A DNA stretch of 38,917 bases from Sedimentisphaerales bacterium (GTDB lineage: Bacteria; Planctomycetota; Phycisphaerae; Sedimentisphaerales; SM23-30): positions 1-38,917 of the forward strand of contig JAFGSR010000050.1 in assembly GCA_016934515.1 (NCBI GenBank), given 5' to 3'. The position numbers were made by a program, and so were the translations under genes. Below, piece by piece: positions 23,327 to 31,328 of the stretch; position 1 is the stretch's first letter, and the number at the start of each line of letters is the position of its first letter. The notes under the pieces are model-generated. The model searched no databases and was not told the DNA's origin. It worked only from the letters and a program-made list of their open reading frames with translations.

Positions 23327-23489
23327 AGGGAACCTCTAACAATTCATTTTGGCCGAGAAGCTAATCTTTTTTCGTCCGGACGGCGTCACGAAAAACTCCG
23401 AATATCACCTAATATACTGCATTTTTCGTTCCTTGCCGGTGAAAAAAATCTTTCGCTCTCGCCTCAAAAGCAATTATTAGAGGTACCCT
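23327..23489. mobile_element. MITE with imperfect terminal inverted repeats and TTA duplication
   Basis: The two ends are inverted copies: left AGGGAACCTCTAACAATT (from 23327), right arm reading AGGGTACCTCTAATAATT on the opposite strand (from 23489), with similarity continuing through TTTTG and GCGAGA. The whole 163 bases forms an imperfect palindrome, with CGAAAAA blocks facing each other in the middle. A TTA lies directly outside each end (23324-23326 and 23490-23492), consistent with a 3-bp target duplication of the TNA type known for some IS5-family groups. It encodes nothing. It lies between the cheD start codon and the upstream region, so it may have altered expression of that operon. 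Confidence 0.75.
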
Positions 23490-23492
23490 TTA

Positions 23493-23797
23493 GCTAAAGC
23501 CAACGAAAAGCTGCCCGGATAATTAATTAAAGCCTCGGCAATTGGCAATCCACCTTCTTGCCGCATATTTTCCCGACAATCCGATCAGTGCCCGGTTTAT
23601 CATGCTGTTGAAGAACCCATAGCAACAAAACATGCTTCTAATATCGGTTTTTATTCAGTTAAACGTCAATATTCGGTCCAAAAAAAACTGCCCTGACAGG
23701 TTATGAAAGAGCCAAAAAAGTTATTATGTACAATTTTCCCTGAATGTCAAAAGAAAAATCATCAAACTTATGTATCAAATCTGATAATAAGTAGCAT
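23493..23797. other. Intergenic stretch without recognisable features
   Basis: About 300 AT-rich bases between the MITE and the promoter of the FKBP gene. Short frames present have no ribosome site or family resemblance. The original promoter of the cheD operon may lie here, now separated from cheD by the MITE, but no good -35/-10 pair stands out on the minus strand. Confidence 0.5.
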
Positions 23798-23826
23798 TTG
23801 ATTTTTTTCCGGTCAGCAATTATAGT
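23798..23826 (+). promoter_or_regulatory. Sigma70-type promoter for the FKBP isomerase
   Basis: TTGATT (23798-23803), a 17-base spacer and TATAGT (23821-23826) point at the gene starting at 23927, with a leader of about 95 bases. Confidence 0.65.
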
Positions 23827-23926
23827 ATAGTTGCCTTGCAAGGAAATATTTAGCCTGCACGGGTGATAAAGGCCAAGATCGTTCAAGATGGCTTCTGCCC
23901 GGGCACACACAGGAAAGGATCAGGCC

Positions 23927-24358
23927 ATGGCTCCTGCAAAAAGTGGCGACAAAGTAAAAGTTCACTACACCGGCACACTCGCGGACGGCTCGGTTTTTGA
24001 CAGTTCACGCAATCGTGATGAACCTCTGGAGTTCGAACTTGGAGCCGGTGCGGTTCTGGCTGGTTTCGACCAGGCTGTTCAGGGTCTGGAAGTGGGCGAT
24101 TCCAAAACCACCAACATTCCCGCCGATCAGGCTTACGGGTTGCACCGCGACGACATGGTTGTCCAGGTTGATCGCAAGGAAGTTCCTGCGGACATCGAGC
24201 TTAAATCCGGCGACCGTATTGCCGTTAATACCCAAAGTGGTAAGAGGGTTCCGGTTACCGTTGTCGAAATCACCGAACAGGAACTCAAGCTCGATCTGAA
24301 CCATCCCTTGGCGGGAAAAGACCTTACCTTCGAAATTGAACTTATGGAAATTGTATAG
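23927..24358 (+). CDS. FKBP-type peptidyl-prolyl isomerase, SlyD-like
   Basis: This is a 143-residue cytoplasmic folding helper. The start is set at the ATG preceded by AGGA with a seven-base gap; the upstream in-frame ATG at 23888 has no ribosome site. The FKBP core is recognisable from VHYTGTLADGSVFDSS (about 12-27) and the FELGAG and GLEVGD segments. An inserted 'IF' flap occupies about 70-120, and the end (LDLNHPLAGKDLTFEIEL) is the SlyD-family signature. The family catalyses cis-trans isomerisation of Xaa-Pro bonds and has chaperone activity through the flap. Unlike E. coli SlyD there is no His-rich metal-binding tail. It is a single-gene unit, convergent with gspF. Confidence 0.92.
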   Translation: MAPAKSGDKVKVHYTGTLADGSVFDSSRNRDEPLEFELGAGAVLAGFDQAVQGLEVGDSKTTNIPADQAYGLHRDDMVVQVDRKEVPADIELKSGDRIAVNTQSGKRVPVTVVEITEQELKLDLNHPLAGKDLTFEIELMEIV

Positions 24359-24404
24359 AATCCATAACAGGATTTGTTTAAGCGTGGTAGTTTAGATAAA
24401 GATG

Positions 24405-25640
24405 CTATTGGAGGCCGGCGATCGCAGTATCGATTTGTACGATGGGCAGTAAAGTTGCCGCTACGATAAAACCGATCACCAAAGCCAACACCAAAATCAA
24501 AATGGCGGGGAAGATGGCCATGAAGCGTTTAATGGCTACCTGAGTGTCGCGGTCGAAAGCGTCGGCGGCGGTTTGGAGCAGTTTGGATAATTGGCCGGTC
24601 TGTTCGCCAAGGGTGGCAATCTGGATGAGCAGGGGAGGGAAGACGCCGGAGTGTTGCAATGCTTTTGCCAGAGATATTCCGGTGCGGACCTGATTAACGG
24701 TTTGATCGACTTCACGAGCCAGGACCTCGTTTCCCAGGGTGTTACGGACAATTTTTAGGGCGTCGAGGATGTTTACACCGCCGCTGGTGAGGGTGCCGAG
24801 GGTTCGGGCAAAGCGGGAAACCGCCCACTTGCGCTGAACGGTACCAAAGATGGGGATTTTCAGCTTGAAGCGGTCCCAGAAATACCGGCCGAAGGGGCTT
24901 TTTTTCCAGTGATGGAAAAACAGGGCCAGCACCACCAAAGCACCCAAGAAAAACCAGCCGGTCGGGCTGCGGAGAAAATCGCTGATTGAAATAATTATCC
25001 GGGTAGGCCAAGGCAACAGCGGCACATCGGCAGCCAGGGTACGCAGAATTCTGGGGAGAATCCAGGTTACTACAATGCCGACAGAAATTAAACCCAGGCA
25101 CAAAACGAAGGCGGGATACAAAGCGGCGGTGGTGATATTGCTGCGAATTTCCATTTCACTTTCAGTCAGGTCGGCCAGTTGGGTGGTGCTCTGGTCGAGC
25201 GAGCCGGTGCTTTCGCCGACGGCAACCATCGAGATGTGTAATTTGTCGAAGGTGCGGGGATAAAGGCTAAGTGCGTAGGATAATGACTGGCCTGACTTTA
25301 CGATGTCGGAGAGTTGACCGATGAGTTGCTTGACCACCGGACGCGGATTCTGTTGCCGGACGACTTGCAGAGCGGTCATCAAGGGAATCTGGGCCTGGAG
25401 CGCGGTGGCGAGTTGACGGATGAACTCGGCACGATCGCGGTCGGAGAGTTTGATTTTGTAAGTTTTTTTGCCTAAGGTAGATATGTCAATTTGGGGTTGG
25501 CCGGGCATGAGGTCGATGTCGTCGACGAACAGTCCCTTGCGGGCCAGAGAATCAGAGGCTTGCTGGAGATTTTCAGCATCGATGTGGCCCTGAACTGATT
25601 GGCCCGAGCGGTTGATGGCTTTGTAGCTGAAAGTCGGCAT
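24405..25640 (-). CDS. gspF: Type II secretion inner-membrane protein GspF
   Basis: This 411-residue inner-membrane platform protein of the type II secretion/type IV pilus superfamily has two T2SSF repeats, residues about 65-190 and 270-395. Membrane segments lie near 170-195 (PAFVLCLGLISVGIVV), 220-240 and at the C-terminus near 380-403. The N-terminal extension (YKAINRSGQSVQGHIDAEN) is typical of the GspF/PilC family. The conserved FxRxLxTL pattern is seen as FARTLGTLTSGG, about 275-286. It couples the secretion ATPase to pseudopilus assembly. No gspE or gspD adjoins it; other T2SS genes lie 0.2-6 kb away in separate units. A TATAAT on the minus strand at 25662-25657 would give a very short leader, with no good -35 box. 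Confidence 0.93.
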   Translation of the reverse strand: MPTFSYKAINRSGQSVQGHIDAENLQQASDSLARKGLFVDDIDLMPGQPQIDISTLGKKTYKIKLSDRDRAEFIRQLATALQAQIPLMTALQVVRQQNPRPVVKQLIGQLSDIVKSGQSLSYALSLYPRTFDKLHISMVAVGESTGSLDQSTTQLADLTESEMEIRSNITTAALYPAFVLCLGLISVGIVVTWILPRILRTLAADVPLLPWPTRIIISISDFLRSPTGWFFLGALVVLALFFHHWKKSPFGRYFWDRFKLKIPIFGTVQRKWAVSRFARTLGTLTSGGVNILDALKIVRNTLGNEVLAREVDQTVNQVRTGISLAKALQHSGVFPPLLIQIATLGEQTGQLSKLLQTAADAFDRDTQVAIKRFMAIFPAILILVLALVIGFIVAATLLPIVQIDTAIAGLQ

Positions 25641-25875
25641 GCGGTGATTCTAGCACATTATATGGGACTCGCAAGGATAAATTGATGGCCGGCAACCAGA
25701 AAACCAGCTTTATTGGTGAAAAACAAAGGGTAAAAAATAACTGGGTAAGAGCCAGGAAAATTGTTACTCTGAACAACAGGTTACAAAATTATCCTCTGGC
25801 CGACAAGAACACTCAAGAGAAGTGATTGACGGATTGCTTAATAATTACGAAAGTCTCTGGTCGAACAGGAAAAGC

Positions 25876-26472
25876 ATGAAATTTTTACTTACCAAAAACA
25901 AGAATGATGCTTTTACGCTGATTGAGATACTGCTGGTTGTGCTGCTGATAGCGTTATGCAGCTCGCTGGTGGGATATCGATTCTACCACAGCATGGACCG
26001 GACGACGTTGAGAATTTCAACCAACCGGGTTTCACACACGGTTAGGTACGCTCGTTTACTGGCGGCGGAGCACCACAAGACTTGTGATTTACACATCGAC
26101 ATGGACAACAACAGCTATTGGCTTACGGTTCGGCATGCTCCGGAGGTGGTGGGTAAAACCCCGGATCGGCAGGATCCTGACCAACAGGAAGAGGTGGTGA
26201 ACAACGTCTATTCAAAGCCGAGTGTGTTGGAAGAGAAGTTGCGGTTTGTTAAAGCTCAGGTTGAGAATGAGGAGGTGAAAACTAGTGGGCAGGTGATTAT
26301 TCGGTTCTATGTTGATGGCAGCGCGGATGCCGCGTTAGTCCAGATCGGTTCGGCGGATGAGACTTTTACGTTGCTGGTGCAGCCCTGGACAGCAGAGGCG
26401 ATTTTGAAAGCAGAGGCGATTGACGAGCTGCCCATCGATACAATTAACCTGGGGGGAACTGGACAGATTTAG
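25876..26472 (+). CDS. GspH-like type II secretion pseudopilin
   Basis: The start is set at the ATG that gives a normal prepilin leader, MKFLLTKNKNDA, cut before FTLIEIL; an upstream in-frame start would give an unusual 30-residue leader. The mature protein (about 186 residues) begins with the type III signal helix FTLIEILLVVLLIALCSSLVGY, including Glu at +5, and continues with a beta-rich C-terminal domain of the minor pseudopilin kind. The residue before the cleavage site is Ala rather than the more usual Gly. It is transcribed opposite to gspF, whose start lies 235 bases away. GspH is the best guess from size and domain look, but it could be another minor pseudopilin. Confidence 0.78.
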   Translation: MKFLLTKNKNDAFTLIEILLVVLLIALCSSLVGYRFYHSMDRTTLRISTNRVSHTVRYARLLAAEHHKTCDLHIDMDNNSYWLTVRHAPEVVGKTPDRQDPDQQEEVVNNVYSKPSVLEEKLRFVKAQVENEEVKTSGQVIIRFYVDGSADAALVQIGSADETFTLLVQPWTAEAILKAEAIDELPIDTINLGGTGQI

Positions 26473-26503
26473 TTGTTATTTTCCGATTAGTCAGGTTAGG
26501 TTT

Positions 26504-26593
26504 GGTCGGGACAAAGCGGGGCGGGACAAGGCTAGTCAGGGCAAGATGGGGCAGGGCAAGATGGGGCGGGACAAGGCTGACCGGGGCAAGGAC
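26504..26593. repeat. Degenerate G-rich 15-bp tandem repeat
   Basis: About six 15-base units resembling GGCGGGACAAGGCTA or GGCAGGGCAAGATGG run head to tail between the 3' ends of the convergent pseudopilin and rsmE genes. The plus strand has many runs of three or four G residues and could form G-quadruplexes. It lies in neither gene; the open frame across it is an artefact of the 15-base period. Confidence 0.85.
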
Positions 26594-26618
26594 GGGGCGG
26601 GTCCGGTTGGCGGCAATT

Positions 26619-27338
26619 TCAGCGGGTGCAGCAGAGGACGGCGGCAAAAGTGATGGCGGCGGTTTCCACGCGCAGGATGGTTTCGGTCAGGCGGACGGGT
26701 TGGGCGTGGTGTTGGTGAAGCAGTTCGAGTTCGGTGTTGGTGAAACCGCCTTCGGGGCCGACGAAGCAGATGAGGTCTTTTTCACAGTTGGTGTAATGCA
26801 AGATGGAATCGGTCTTTTCGGTTGGTTCACCGAAAAGCATTTGGGCATCGGGGTAATCCCGGCTGAGGATTTGAACAGCCTGATCGAGCTGGGCGGGCGG
26901 GTCGATTTGGGGTAGGAACCAGCGATGGCATTGTTTGGCGGCGGAAATGGCGAGATTTTCGTAACGTTGCGAGCTTTTAGAGGATCCGGCGAGCTTGATG
27001 GTGCGTTCGAACCGGACCGGGCAAATACGGTTCACGCCTATTTCAGTGCATTTGCTGATGAGCCAATCAAAACGTTCACCTTTAGCTAGAGCGGCTACGA
27101 TAACAATTCGTCGGCTTTTGGGGGGCTGATGACAGGTGATTTTTTCGACTTCGAGCAGAACAGCCTTGCGGTTGATTTTGCTGACGCGAGCCAGGGCGGC
27201 GGTTCCGCGGCCATCGAAAAGCTCAATGGCATCGCCCGGTTTGAGGCGACGAACCTGTTTGAGATGATGGGCCTGATCGGGATCAAGCTCTAATAAACCC
27301 GGATTTATCGGACAGCAATAAAAAAGTCCTTTATTCAT
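26619..27338 (-). CDS. rsmE: 16S rRNA (uracil-1498-N3)-methyltransferase RsmE
   Basis: This 239-residue SPOUT-class methyltransferase methylates U1498 of 16S rRNA using S-adenosylmethionine. An N-terminal PUA-like domain (about 1-70, with HHLKQVRRLKPGD) is followed by the knotted SPOUT domain. SAM-binding motifs are clear: FVGPEGGFTNTE near 190-201 and LTETILRVETAA near 213-224. The ATG at 27338 was chosen because GGAG lies six bases upstream; an in-frame TTG four codons earlier is unsupported. Its stop lies only 25 bases from the G-rich tandem repeat and is convergent with the pseudopilin gene. It is an ordinary housekeeping gene and probably monocistronic. Confidence 0.93.
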   Translation of the reverse strand: MNKGLFYCCPINPGLLELDPDQAHHLKQVRRLKPGDAIELFDGRGTAALARVSKINRKAVLLEVEKITCHQPPKSRRIVIVAALAKGERFDWLISKCTEIGVNRICPVRFERTIKLAGSSKSSQRYENLAISAAKQCHRWFLPQIDPPAQLDQAVQILSRDYPDAQMLFGEPTEKTDSILHYTNCEKDLICFVGPEGGFTNTELELLHQHHAQPVRLTETILRVETAAITFAAVLCCTR

Positions 27339-27502
27339 AAACCGCTCCAACAGTACTGGCAGGGCAGATGTTCCAAAGCTATTAGACTAAAAAAATTATG
27401 GTATTAATATAGTAAATCTGAAGTTGTCGATAAGATCAATACCCTGTTTTTGCGGAAATAGCAAAATTATAACGAGCCAGAAATTAACACAGGTAATTTG
27501 TC

Positions 27503-29098
27503 ATGACGGAAGAATCTTCTAAGCAGCCACAGGATCAATCAAGCGACAAATCGAAAGATTTATCCGAAAACAGCGGATCGGCAACACCTGTTGATTCGAA
27601 AGATATTAATGAGTTGCTGGATTCCGCCAATGACGCACTGTCGGATGTGAGCGAACAGCTTATGGACGCAACGTCTGATGCAGCCGCCCAGCCCGATGGA
27701 GCTGCCGAGGCTGCCAAAACGGCAGGCGGAGCAGGTCCGAAAGCTGAAAAAAGAATAGTTGTGACGCAGCCGAGTGATATTGATGATGCACTGAAGGGGC
27801 TGGACAAGGACCTGGATGCATTAGCGAAGGAATTGCAGGAGGAACCGGAAAACCGCGTTTCCAGCGAAGCGATCCCGATTGAGGAAAGGGGAGATTCAGA
27901 AGTAAGTACACCGGAGGATAGCGGAAATTCCGGAAATATTGTAGAGAACCAACAGAAAATCTTGCCCGAAGACGAGGAAAAAATTGAGGCAGCAGACGAA
28001 GCTGCCGCACCTGCCGAACCGGTTGTGCAGGGAACTGATGAAGATGTGAATCGGATTCTGGATATGTTCCCTGATGCTCCGGGTGGAGAAGCAGTTCAAG
28101 AAACGGAAGAACCAGTTGAGCAGGGGGACGTAGTGGAAGTTCCCGAAGCGACGGAAGTCATCGAAGAGGCAGCAGCAGAGGAATCTGTTGAAGCCGAGGC
28201 CGCAGCCGGGGCAATCGAAACATCGGCAATCGAAGCAGTGGAGGTGTCGGAAACTACAGAAACGGCTGAAGCAGCGGATTCAATTGAAGAAGCAGATCCG
28301 TCAGAAGCGGGGGCAAAAGAAGCAGCAGAGATCGATCGGAAGAAATGGACTCCGCAGGTAGTAAAAACATTAGAAGTTTCCGATGGAGCAGATGAAGATT
28401 CGTCGAGTGCTGGAGGTGTTGATGATGTGCTGGCTTCGTTGGCCAATGAGTTGGAGGAAATAGGCGACCTGTCAAAGGTGGATTCCGGAGAGTCAGGAGA
28501 AACCACGCCGTTTGAGGATGCGGAAATAACAAAGCCGGAAGAGAATGCTGAGCCCGTTGAGCCAGCAGAACCAGATGAGAACGTGGATGTTGCTGAGACT
28601 GCTACGGGTGCAGCAGAGCCGACCGAGACATCAGTTGCTGGTGATGATGATGTGCAAACCGAGGCGGTTGAAGCATCTGAAACAACTGAGCCAGAAGCAG
28701 CAGCAGATGTAGCCGATGATATCGAGACAGGACAAGATGCTGAATCTGCAGATGCTTCGAATGCGTCGGCAACCGAGGAACCGGTTGAGGAAGAGGCTGA
28801 AATTGAAACCGGCGTCGAGATGGATGAAGACGAGCAATTGCTGGCAGAAGAGTTGGAAAGTATTACGCAGGGGGATGCAAATAAAGATGTTGAACCGGTG
28901 GAACTGGAAACAACAGAGACCGTGATGGCTGGGGATGAAAATCAGGGTGTACTGGGGATTCTGGACAATTCGTTAAAAGCGGTCAATAAGCCTTTCGGGT
29001 TTGTGGAAGAATCAGCTAAAGATATAATCGGGGGAATTGCGCTGGTGACAATTATTGTTTCGATGGTTGCGGCGGCAATTGCATTGTTGAGGCTTTAG
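27503..29098 (+). CDS. Very acidic, tail-anchored protein with recurring short helical motifs
   Basis: I do not recognise this 531-residue protein. It is dominated by Glu, Ala, Asp, Ser and Val, with almost no aromatic residues and very few Lys or Arg after residue 120, and should be disordered. A single hydrophobic segment at the extreme C-terminus (about 509-530) with no signal peptide makes it tail-anchored, the acidic part in the cytoplasm. Short amphipathic motifs recur in the acidic sequence: KDINELLD (33-40), DIDDALKGLDKDLDAL (92-107), EDVNRILDMF (180-189), GVDDVLASLANELEEI (305-320) and EQLLAEELESI (444-454). They could be docking sites for one partner. It lies among T2SS genes but in its own unit. 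An insertion-element end covers the stop codon. Confidence 0.85.
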   Translation: MTEESSKQPQDQSSDKSKDLSENSGSATPVDSKDINELLDSANDALSDVSEQLMDATSDAAAQPDGAAEAAKTAGGAGPKAEKRIVVTQPSDIDDALKGLDKDLDALAKELQEEPENRVSSEAIPIEERGDSEVSTPEDSGNSGNIVENQQKILPEDEEKIEAADEAAAPAEPVVQGTDEDVNRILDMFPDAPGGEAVQETEEPVEQGDVVEVPEATEVIEEAAAEESVEAEAAAGAIETSAIEAVEVSETTETAEAADSIEEADPSEAGAKEAAEIDRKKWTPQVVKTLEVSDGADEDSSSAGGVDDVLASLANELEEIGDLSKVDSGESGETTPFEDAEITKPEENAEPVEPAEPDENVDVAETATGAAEPTETSVAGDDDVQTEAVEASETTEPEAAADVADDIETGQDAESADASNASATEEPVEEEAEIETGVEMDEDEQLLAEELESITQGDANKDVEPVELETTETVMAGDENQGVLGILDNSLKAVNKPFGFVEESAKDIIGGIALVTIIVSMVAAAIALLRL

Positions 29099-29108
29099 AG
29101 GTTCCCTT
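29095..29108. repeat. Isolated 14-base copy of the MITE terminal sequence
   Basis: TTAGAGGTTCCCTT here is the exact reverse complement of the left end of the MITE at 23326-23339. It overlaps the stop codon (29096-29098) of the acidic protein gene. No partner end is visible nearby. It may be a remnant of an excised or degenerate element. Confidence 0.5.
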
Positions 29109-29172
29109 CAGATTCAGGGAAATCCAAAAGGCATATTGCGATGACGTAGTGATCGGGGTGTGATGGGCGGGA

Positions 29173-30624
29173 TTATCGATTTTCTTTCCAGTAGATCAGG
29201 GCTGATTGGGAGGGTTGTCTGATTACTACAGCTTCGATGTGATGGATTAATCCGGAACGTTCGACGTAACCGATGCTGCGAATGGTGAAGGCATTGCTGC
29301 GGACCGTGATCAGCGGGGCAATTTGTTTGAAAAGGGACACGGTCATGTCTTCGACGGTAAGTAGTTCGGCAACGCTGGTGAAGCCTTCGGGCAGGGTTTG
29401 GCGGCGCTCGATAATTTTTTCAGCCATTTCACGTTTTAATTCAGGCAGGGTTTCCAGAACAAACAGGGATGCAGTGTTGATGTTGATCAGGCCGGGGATT
29501 ATTTCGGCGTCGGTTGTGGTGATGCGGTCGGCAATGCGGCGAAAAGTGGTGGCGTCCAGCGGTTCGACGGGTTTTTCCTTATCTGCCGGGCCGGTGGTTT
29601 TGGTGTTTTTTGGGGTGGAAACTGCTTGCGGAGCAGTTGCTGTGGTAGTCGCCGAATCGATGCTCAGGTCGGGATCGTCTTCAATTTTAATGTCGGCGGC
29701 ACCGGTCAGGGTGGCGGTTTCGGGAAGAAGGTCAGCAATACTCTGGAAGCCCCCGTCGCGATTCTCTTCTATCCAGTTGGCGTGAGCTTCGCTGAGGCCC
29801 AGGATGTCCCTCAGTTCAGCGGCGGTAGCCAGGTTGACATTGACACGTTGACGCTGATGGCCGTCGAGATTGTTATCGAAGGAATAAACGGTAACATAGG
29901 CGAGCAGGCCGCGATCCAGGATGCCGTCTTTATTGTCGGGCGGTGCGGTAAGGTCGCCGTCGTTTTCGTTGGTTTCCAACAGGCCGTTGAGGTTCAGGTC
30001 TTCTCCGTAAAGCAGTTCAGGTGTGACGCCTTCGATCTGTAGCAGGTTTCGGATGGTCAGTAGCCGCCGCTGAGGTGATTTTGTTAGAGTAGGCAACGAA
30101 TCTGCCTGATCGATGGAATCATCAGGCTGGTCTGTTTCGGCTGAAGTTCGCCAGTTGACGATGGCTTCGGCAAGGGCCTCGGTCATCCCCGGCAGTTCAG
30201 CAAGGGCAAGGGCCGAGGCGGTGTTGAGGTTGAGCTTGGAGGCTTCATCGACGACGCCCCAGGCACAAGTGTTGCCGGGTAGAAAGCGGTCGGCCTGCAA
30301 AGTATAATGGCCGTCAGCCAGCGGGATTTGTTTGAAAAGGAATTCGTTATCGTACCAGAGATCGTCAGGAGAATCGGTACGTCCGTCATCGTTGTTGAGG
30401 AGGCTAATGGCTCGGTAGATACCGGCGCGCCCGAGCCAGCGGGCGCTGATGCGGTCGCAGGCGGTCTGACGGATGGTGTTGTCCAGACGGGTATTGTGGG
30501 CCAGGGCCAGCCCCAGCAGGGCTAACACCACCAGAATCCACAAAACCAGCACCAATACCAAGGCCCGGTTTTTGGGGGTATTACGGTGCGGAAAGTTCTG
30601 TTGTGTCGGTTTGTTGGTTATCAT
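29173..30624 (-). CDS. gspK: Type II secretion minor pseudopilin GspK-like
   Basis: This 483-residue protein has a prepilin-like basic leader and hydrophobic helix (RALVLVLVLWILVVLALLGLALA, about 20-42) without Glu at +5, as expected for GspK, the tip pseudopilin. Three helix-hairpin-helix-like segments follow: NLNTASALALAELPGM (132-147), NVNLATAAELRDILGL (262-277) and NINTASLFVLETLPEL (381-396), the GspK/ComEA type of fold. An Asp-rich loop with DNKDGILDRG at 230-239 could bind calcium. An extra Thr/Pro/Lys-rich linker spans about 320-355. The start overlaps the end of gspJ by 44 bases, and there is no other good start, so translation is probably coupled. It is longer than most GspK proteins because of the linker. 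Confidence 0.85.
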   Translation of the reverse strand: MITNKPTQQNFPHRNTPKNRALVLVLVLWILVVLALLGLALAHNTRLDNTIRQTACDRISARWLGRAGIYRAISLLNNDDGRTDSPDDLWYDNEFLFKQIPLADGHYTLQADRFLPGNTCAWGVVDEASKLNLNTASALALAELPGMTEALAEAIVNWRTSAETDQPDDSIDQADSLPTLTKSPQRRLLTIRNLLQIEGVTPELLYGEDLNLNGLLETNENDGDLTAPPDNKDGILDRGLLAYVTVYSFDNNLDGHQRQRVNVNLATAAELRDILGLSEAHANWIEENRDGGFQSIADLLPETATLTGAADIKIEDDPDLSIDSATTTATAPQAVSTPKNTKTTGPADKEKPVEPLDATTFRRIADRITTTDAEIIPGLININTASLFVLETLPELKREMAEKIIERRQTLPEGFTSVAELLTVEDMTVSLFKQIAPLITVRSNAFTIRSIGYVERSGLIHHIEAVVIRQPSQSALIYWKENR

Positions 30625-31324
30625 TGTTAGACCAATCGTCGGTTCGGCGCGGCAGGGCGATTTCCTGGCTGATCATTACCGGTTTGAATTTATTTTGAGA
30701 ATCATCGCTGAGTAGCATGCTGACCCGGACCAGATCCGGTCCTGCCCGATTGTGATGCCATTGAGATTGCCAAAGGTCGGATGATTTTTCATAATATTCA
30801 AATTGGAGGGATTTAATATTTTGGGCGATTCGCATCGAGCGACCGGCGGGATTGCCTTGTTGGGGATAGATCAGGGTCCCGATGCGGCGATAGAGTGCTT
30901 TGGTGTGGTCGTTTTCGTTGGTTTTCAGTTGGTATTCAATTTCATAAAGGTCGCCGGCGGTTTGTTCCAGAGGTACTTCAGTAAAGTGATCCAGGTTTTT
31001 TTCGAATTTTGGCTCGGCAGCTACGTAGAACCGCAGTTGATCGGAGTGGTTTTCCGCGGCGGTGGTGTCAACGGAGGGGATTCCGACAAAGCTGATGCCG
31101 TTGTCGGTGTTGCAGGGATAAAAATTGGCCAGATCGTCGCGGATGCGGTTCAGTGCGTAACGGCCCTGAGCCATGAGGCGTGAATAGTAATCGGCTTCGG
31201 TTCGGTTGCGTGATACGTTGTGATAGGCCGACAGGGCAACGATCACAACCAGCGCACCGATTACGGTAGCGAGCACCAGTTCGACCAGAGTAAAAGCAGA
31301 GTTATTTTGCCGGTTTAGTTTCAT
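30581..31324 (-). CDS. gspJ: Type II secretion minor pseudopilin GspJ-like
   Basis: This 247-residue prepilin-type protein has the leader MKLNRQNNSA, cut before FTLVELVLATVIGALVVIVAL, with Glu at +5 of the mature helix. The larger beta-rich C-terminal domain (about 45-240) matches GspJ in size. The -1 residue is Ala instead of Gly, as in the GspH-like protein nearby. It starts four bases after the gspI stop and overlaps gspK by 44 bases, so I, J and K form one tightly coupled operon, the usual GspI-J-K tip complex. The call as J rather than another minor pseudopilin rests on order and size. Confidence 0.85.
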   Translation of the reverse strand: MKLNRQNNSAFTLVELVLATVIGALVVIVALSAYHNVSRNRTEADYYSRLMAQGRYALNRIRDDLANFYPCNTDNGISFVGIPSVDTTAAENHSDQLRFYVAAEPKFEKNLDHFTEVPLEQTAGDLYEIEYQLKTNENDHTKALYRRIGTLIYPQQGNPAGRSMRIAQNIKSLQFEYYEKSSDLWQSQWHHNRAGPDLVRVSMLLSDDSQNKFKPVMISQEIALPRRTDDWSNNDNQQTDTTELSAP

Positions 31325-31328
31325 TGTG

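Noticed and set aside
25822-25875. An N-terminal extension of 18 residues for the GspH-like protein.
   Set aside because: It would give an unusually long prepilin leader; the internal ATG gives a standard one.
26420-26653. A plus-strand frame encoding GRDKA-like pentapeptide repeats.
   Set aside because: It is a by-product of the 15-base tandem repeat and overlaps the 3' ends of two real genes.
29099-29125. TTCCCT/AGGGAA hairpin after the acidic protein gene as an intrinsic terminator.
   Set aside because: There is no T-run after it, and it partly coincides with the MITE-end sequence.
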